The translations under genes were made by a program, and so were the position numbers. Positions 51,454 to 57,400 of a DNA stretch of 64,000 nucleotides are shown in pieces (the first letter of the stretch is position 1; each line of letters starts with the position of its first letter). The DNA is from Ampullaceana balthica (Eukaryota > Mollusca > Gastropoda > Lymnaeidae), in NCBI GenBank assembly GCA_944989445.1, contig CALYLW010000283.1, positions 23,627 through 87,626 of the forward strand, given 5' to 3'. The notes below the pieces were generated by a model. The model was not told the DNA's origin and did no database searches. It was given only the letters and a program-made list of their open reading frames with translations.

Positions 51454-54400
51454 ACACACCAGTTTCTGAGGATCTGAGGAATAATTCATAAATTAATCGT
51501 CTCTCAAAAGCATAGATTAAAGAAAGCAAACAGTGTTCACACTTCGAATTCGCCTTAAAATATTTGCAGGACTTCTATTTTTTAATACAATTTCTGTTAA
51601 ATTGATTTGTAATCTAGTTTGTGATGGAACGTTTAATATTAATGATGATCCACCTCATGTGACATCCCCCCCCCCAAAAAAATAAAAACAAAAAAAAACT
51701 ATCTAATGGAATCACCAATTACTACTAACTGTTGAGTGGCTTTCTGGGGATATCTAAGGAAATGAACGTGCGAATGACGTTGGAGCTTTCTATGTGGATT
51801 ACAAATACTGGATTATAAGTTCCCATATAAATATAAATTTCATCTTTCTTTACCACAAAAATTTCACGACTGAGATATTATTGCTTGTTACCCGTGCGCC
51901 CAGAGTTACAACACCATTTCTAATCTTCTGTTTCATCTACCAAGACTAAAAACAAAAGAATATTTCTAAAAAAGTGAACTGCACGTTTCTCTTCCCCACA
52001 GCCAACCATTAAAAAAGAATGGGGGGGGGGACACACACGTTTTTCCATACTGAAACTAAATTGTCTTCGAAAAACTCTAGTAGCTACAGTTATATGACTA
52101 ACAAATAGTGGGACTACAACTACAACTGTAATTATTTCTGACGTATGACTTGTCTAACGAAATGTCCGGCACTTTGCTGCAGGTGTCTGCTGTAACTGAT
52201 GTAGCAAGAAGATAGGGAATCAAGGCCTATCACAATACCCTGCCATAACTGTTTAATGTCTCCATCATAGACCTTGAAATTAATATGTGGAATGAACGAA
52301 AATTAAATCTTTATGAACGTTGTTTGCTTTGAAATTATAAATTAAGGACAGTCTTATCAGAATCCGCCAATAAATTTGAAATGTGTACATGTGTACAAAG
52401 ACACCAGATGTATTTGAATGCTGATTTCGTAAGTACTTTAAGTACTTTAAACCTTTAAGTAAAACAGTTTATTCTTCACATACTGAAATAAAAGGTGAAC
52501 ATCAAGACCGACCACACACAATGCTTAGGACCACCTCCGTGGAAAAACGCCTTATTTTTATTACACGTTTTTTGCTCACAATTTTTTTCTTCTCACTTTG
52601 GTCTTGAGCTGTTTTTGTATGTGTAAAGGTGAAACTAACACTTCCATTGTCATTAACTCGAACAGGCGCTGACTGGCATGCAGCAAGCTTTTAAAAAGAT
52701 CACGCAAGTCAAGGAAACAATTGTGATATAATGATTTTAAATTTTAAGGCTTAAGGCATCGAAAAATGAATTGGAACCACTTTCAATGGAGGATGTGGCC
52801 AGATTCCGTATACATAACGTGGGTGCAACTTAAACTTTCGGACGAAGATCGGACTAATACTAAGATGTTCTTTGACGATATCGTCCACACACATAAGCTA
52901 CCAATGATATATTCATCGCAATCATGACGAGAGGAGCGTTTAAGTTTAAGCTGTTTCAAACTTGAGTGGGGAGTCATGTCCCATGTGGGTATCTCCTTTC
53001 AAAATATAAAGGTTAAAACCACTTGCAAGATTATTTATCTTACGCAATTTGACTACACAGAGTATTGGTAATGAAAGAAGACGTAAAAATAAATAAAACG
53101 GTCGGTAGACGCAGGGGCGCACATTTATAAATAGCTCGCATCCCGGAAAGGGTTAACCGACCCTATAAGTAAGCCTTCATGAGCGGTATAGTTGTCCTGC
53201 CGAGTCGAGAAAAGTTAGGTTGTTGTTGTTTCCAGTAATCTAAGTGTTTTCATCTGATATCCGATGGGATAACTGGTCAAATCTAACAACACACCATCCA
53301 CATTCTAGGGAATACCAACAACAACAACAAACGTCTTGTTTCTTTTTCGTTCGAATCACGTATTTAATATGTAGCTTCTTTAGTTTATACCAAGAACATA
53401 CATTAAAACATAAGCATTGTTGAAGATGATAATAATAATTCAAGATGGCAGGGAAATTTTAAGGTGGCGCCAATCTAGAATACAAAACTACCTGTGATTT
53501 CTTTACTGTTAACCTTCTCAAATTTAATATGAGGCTTTTCCACGACAAGGAATAATGCCCATTAAGGACTTTGAGATAAATTCTTTCAGAAAATAACATT
53601 CATCACAGATTTTAGATATTTGGTGCCAACAAATTTAAAGAATGTAAGCGATACACCTACACAAAATGAGAAATAAAGATTCTTATTATTATTATTAAAC
53701 CTCAGCATGTTTACAATGTCTGATGCATAAATAATCATTGGATTCAATAATGTACAAATGGTGCAAATAATAAATCTAACAAGCAATTTCTCTATTTGAT
53801 ACCGTGGTGTTGCGGTTTGGTCAAATAAAGCAATAGTTTCAGAAATTCGTGATGTTAACTAACGGTGTGTCCATCAACACTTTCTGTCTACAAGAATGTC
53901 ATAGGTAGCGTCTCCTGGGGATTCAAGAGACGTGATATCAATTTCATTTTGGTCGAAATATAATTTAACCAATTGTCTCACGCACTAAGTCACTGTTTAA
54001 TTTTGTACAAAACAAATGCACGTTTCTTTCAACTACGGCTTTATTTATCAAGCGGCGAAAAAAAATAATACAAGAGAAAAAAACCTAATGACATCGGCAT
54101 GTTTGCATTTAGCATGTGTTTCCTATCTATATAGCAGTAGCCGATGAGAGCCGTGACGCTGAAAGCATGTTGGTGGGGTGTGTTTTTTCGTTCCCTCCTT
54201 CCCATCATGAAGAGCTGAAGGTGCCTCCTCCTCTAACCAGTGTTAAAAACTGAGGTCAGGGTAGTGCCAGCTTACATCATCCTCACCTATTTCCTAGTTT
54301 GTTTTTTGCCCTTTATATTGTTAGGTGTAGGTGTTGAACCTGGTTTGAGCATGAGGTGTGCTTGGTTAGAGCCGCCAACTCAAGCGTGACAAATACTTGT

Positions 54401-57400
54401 TAAAACACCTTCCAACTTTTCCTCCCCGCATTAATGAGTAAACAATCACCACCAGGTTCCAGAATTTCTCAGTCGGATTAGTTTACCCGTGTAGATAATT
54501 TGGTCAAAGTCCGGCATCCTTCGACATTTTATTTTATCCCATATAATATACAAGAATGTTAATAAGATGGCACGCACTTTTAACTTCTCAATAGATTCTT
54601 GAAACAATTTTACGTGTTTGGGTTGTGATCGTGTTTCTAGTTCTAGTCATCTTTCCCTCACATTTCAACCACGACTTCGCTCACGGAGACTTCAGTCCTA
54701 TGTATTAAGTAAGTACAAAGTACAAACCCATGCATCTTAAGCCTTATCCTCCGCTCGGTGGGACATGTATGTCTAAACGGCTGGAATGTTTATACCCCAC
54801 TAATGCCCTAAGAATGTCCCATATTCTCCATGCAACTGTTAACAGTGACGGACTCTGACATTTGTACTATTAAGAAAAATATGGCAGACATACATAAGAG
54901 GACGGAACTGTAACTGTAAAACGTATTATTATCATTATCAAAACAAAAAAAAATTCAACAATCTGCACGTCTAGCGCTTCTATCTAAAGTGCGTACGTGA
55001 GTATTTTCCCTTACTGCACATTTTGGAGAATTGTATTCCCCATCATTCCGCCTATGGAAGAAAGCATAGTCCCTATGTAATGCCTGCTGTGGAAGAACTT
55101 GCATTTATTGCGTCATTGTGAATAATTAGTATCCCTTTATTTCTAATAGGATGTATTTCCCGCTTCATCTAACCTACTTCAGAAGTATCGACACTTCATT
55201 GAACAAATGTCAAGGAGTGTTGTCGTTTCAATGTATATGGTCTCAAGTTTCTTCATCAATGGAGCAGCGTATTGTGGGCGGATGCGTGTATCTTGAACAA
55301 CGTTGGGAGTTATAATATAGTTTGAATCATCATTGATCGTTTCTTTTGGTATAACCGTTTCGTGCACACTGAACATAAAAATGCGAGTGTTACTGGCAGT
55401 GGGAAAATACAATATCGAACCATGAACAGTTTTAGCCAACATTCTTTAGCATTTCCAGTGGGAAGTGTAGTGTGCCCTTATTTTGATGGAGATGATTGTT
55501 GTTCGGATCTATATTTGTTACTACTGCTATCCGGGTATCCAAACGACGACCAAAGGGCCAGCGGGCCGTACTTTAAATACCCTAGCTGTGTTATGCATAT
55601 GGCAGCAGCTCTACCCCTTTGCGCCCATGGCTTTAATTTTTTATTGTTTATTTTCAAAAAAAATATGTGTGTGCTTGCTAAATCCCAATGTCAAAAAAAC
55701 AATCTATTGGTACACGATGAAAGTACTTTAGGGTCCACACCTCGGGGATCCCGTTAACCTCTTATCATACTAATCGGCATACAATTTTTATAATAAACAT
55801 ATACAAGATGAAATGCACGCACGGATAAAAGAGCTAATCCCACAACGGATTGGACCATTCTTGCTCTGTTCACCCCACCGCTACACCCTCTCGTTGAGGT
55901 CCATCCTACACGAGGCAATGACGTTATCTCTATTCTTATTTGGTTTCACTCCAGCCGTCCACGGCTCAAGAAAAGACCGTTTACAAAAGTGTTGTTTTTA
56001 TGTGTGTGTGGGAGCTGCTCGCTTATTTATCCACGAGGAAACAGATAAGCTAGAACGGGCTAGCATAAACTCCTGTCTGCCAAGTACGTCAAATAACTAT
56101 GGGGGTGATAAAGGGCGAGCAGTATGTGTGTATTACTTCTGTTGAGAACACTGTCAATATACCAGGTGGGACCAGGGCTTTTGGTTACTTGCGAGCGTTT
56201 GTTTAGCCCTCCCTCCATCTTTCTTAATTGAAGATGCTGGCGGTGTTTGTGTAAAAAGAAATTAAGAGTGCATCACTTGGATGAGACCAGCAAACACGAA
56301 AGGTTTATGTTAACGGCGAATAGAAGGGTATGATCTTTACAACCGTAGCCAATTGCTTGGTCTGGATTCTAGATGTATGGTAAAGATCGCATGAATAGAA
56401 CCATAACTCCGGTAAGAAGCTGTGCGGTTGGACAAAAAAATTAATTATTAATAACTTAACATTTTTTATTATTCTCACCCCACATTAACAGCTTTAAAAA
56501 AAAATTATCTTATCAAACTAGTGTATTAAATAGAACACAGTTTAAGATCGCCGTTTTAGAAAGCTTAGCGGCCATCGGCCATATTTACTTTAAAAACACA
56601 TAACGCATCAATCCTCTCTAGCGAGCACCGAATAAACCTTACACTGACACAGTCTTATGACACAGTTAACTAAATACAGACAGCCACAACTGGGTTAAAA
56701 CTTACGATCACCCCCTCACCCTCGGTTTCTATGGACAGTTAACGAGTGTGCACTGTGCACATGTTACAAACGAGACAGTATTCCGTTCACCCAGCATAAT
56801 GAGAAGTAGATTAGACAGTAACCAAATTATGAACAGGACAACATGAAAGTTACACACAGCTTGTAGACACGTTAGATATCTGCGTCTTCCAATCATCTTT
56901 AGTAACCAGTGCCGTAAACGGGAAGTGTTACATAAAGAATGTATGTTTTCTGTCTTCATGGAATAAAATTACAGTTGCTGAATAGTAATGAAGAGCTGTA
57001 AGCGAACTTATCAAACCACACAAAGTTTTCTCATTTCGATAGATACTGTGTGCGGTTAATGTCAAGAGCACAGCTGCTTTTACGATCTACTGTGATTCAA
57101 GATTTGTCGGTCTTGTGGGTATTTTAGGAAACGATATTTTCGAGAAGTGATACAACGGGGCATTGAACATTCAACAGTCGCCAACCAATCAATACATGAT
57201 CACATGATAAATGTTCCCTTTAAGCTGCGCGGATATCTGACGGACGAACCGCAGCAGTTTTGAATTGCCGCGCAGCAAATTTTTGTCGGATAACATAATG
57301 TCTGTCTTAGTACTTAGTGCACACAACAAAAAACATGGAAGCTGAGCAACTTTGCACACGAGTTTGTTATTTTGCACACGGAACAACGAATCTTACAGGG

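Noticed and set aside
55362..56145. Open frames of 131 and 110 codons in intron 1
   Set aside because: No recognisable domain and low-complexity content; no evidence of an independent gene.
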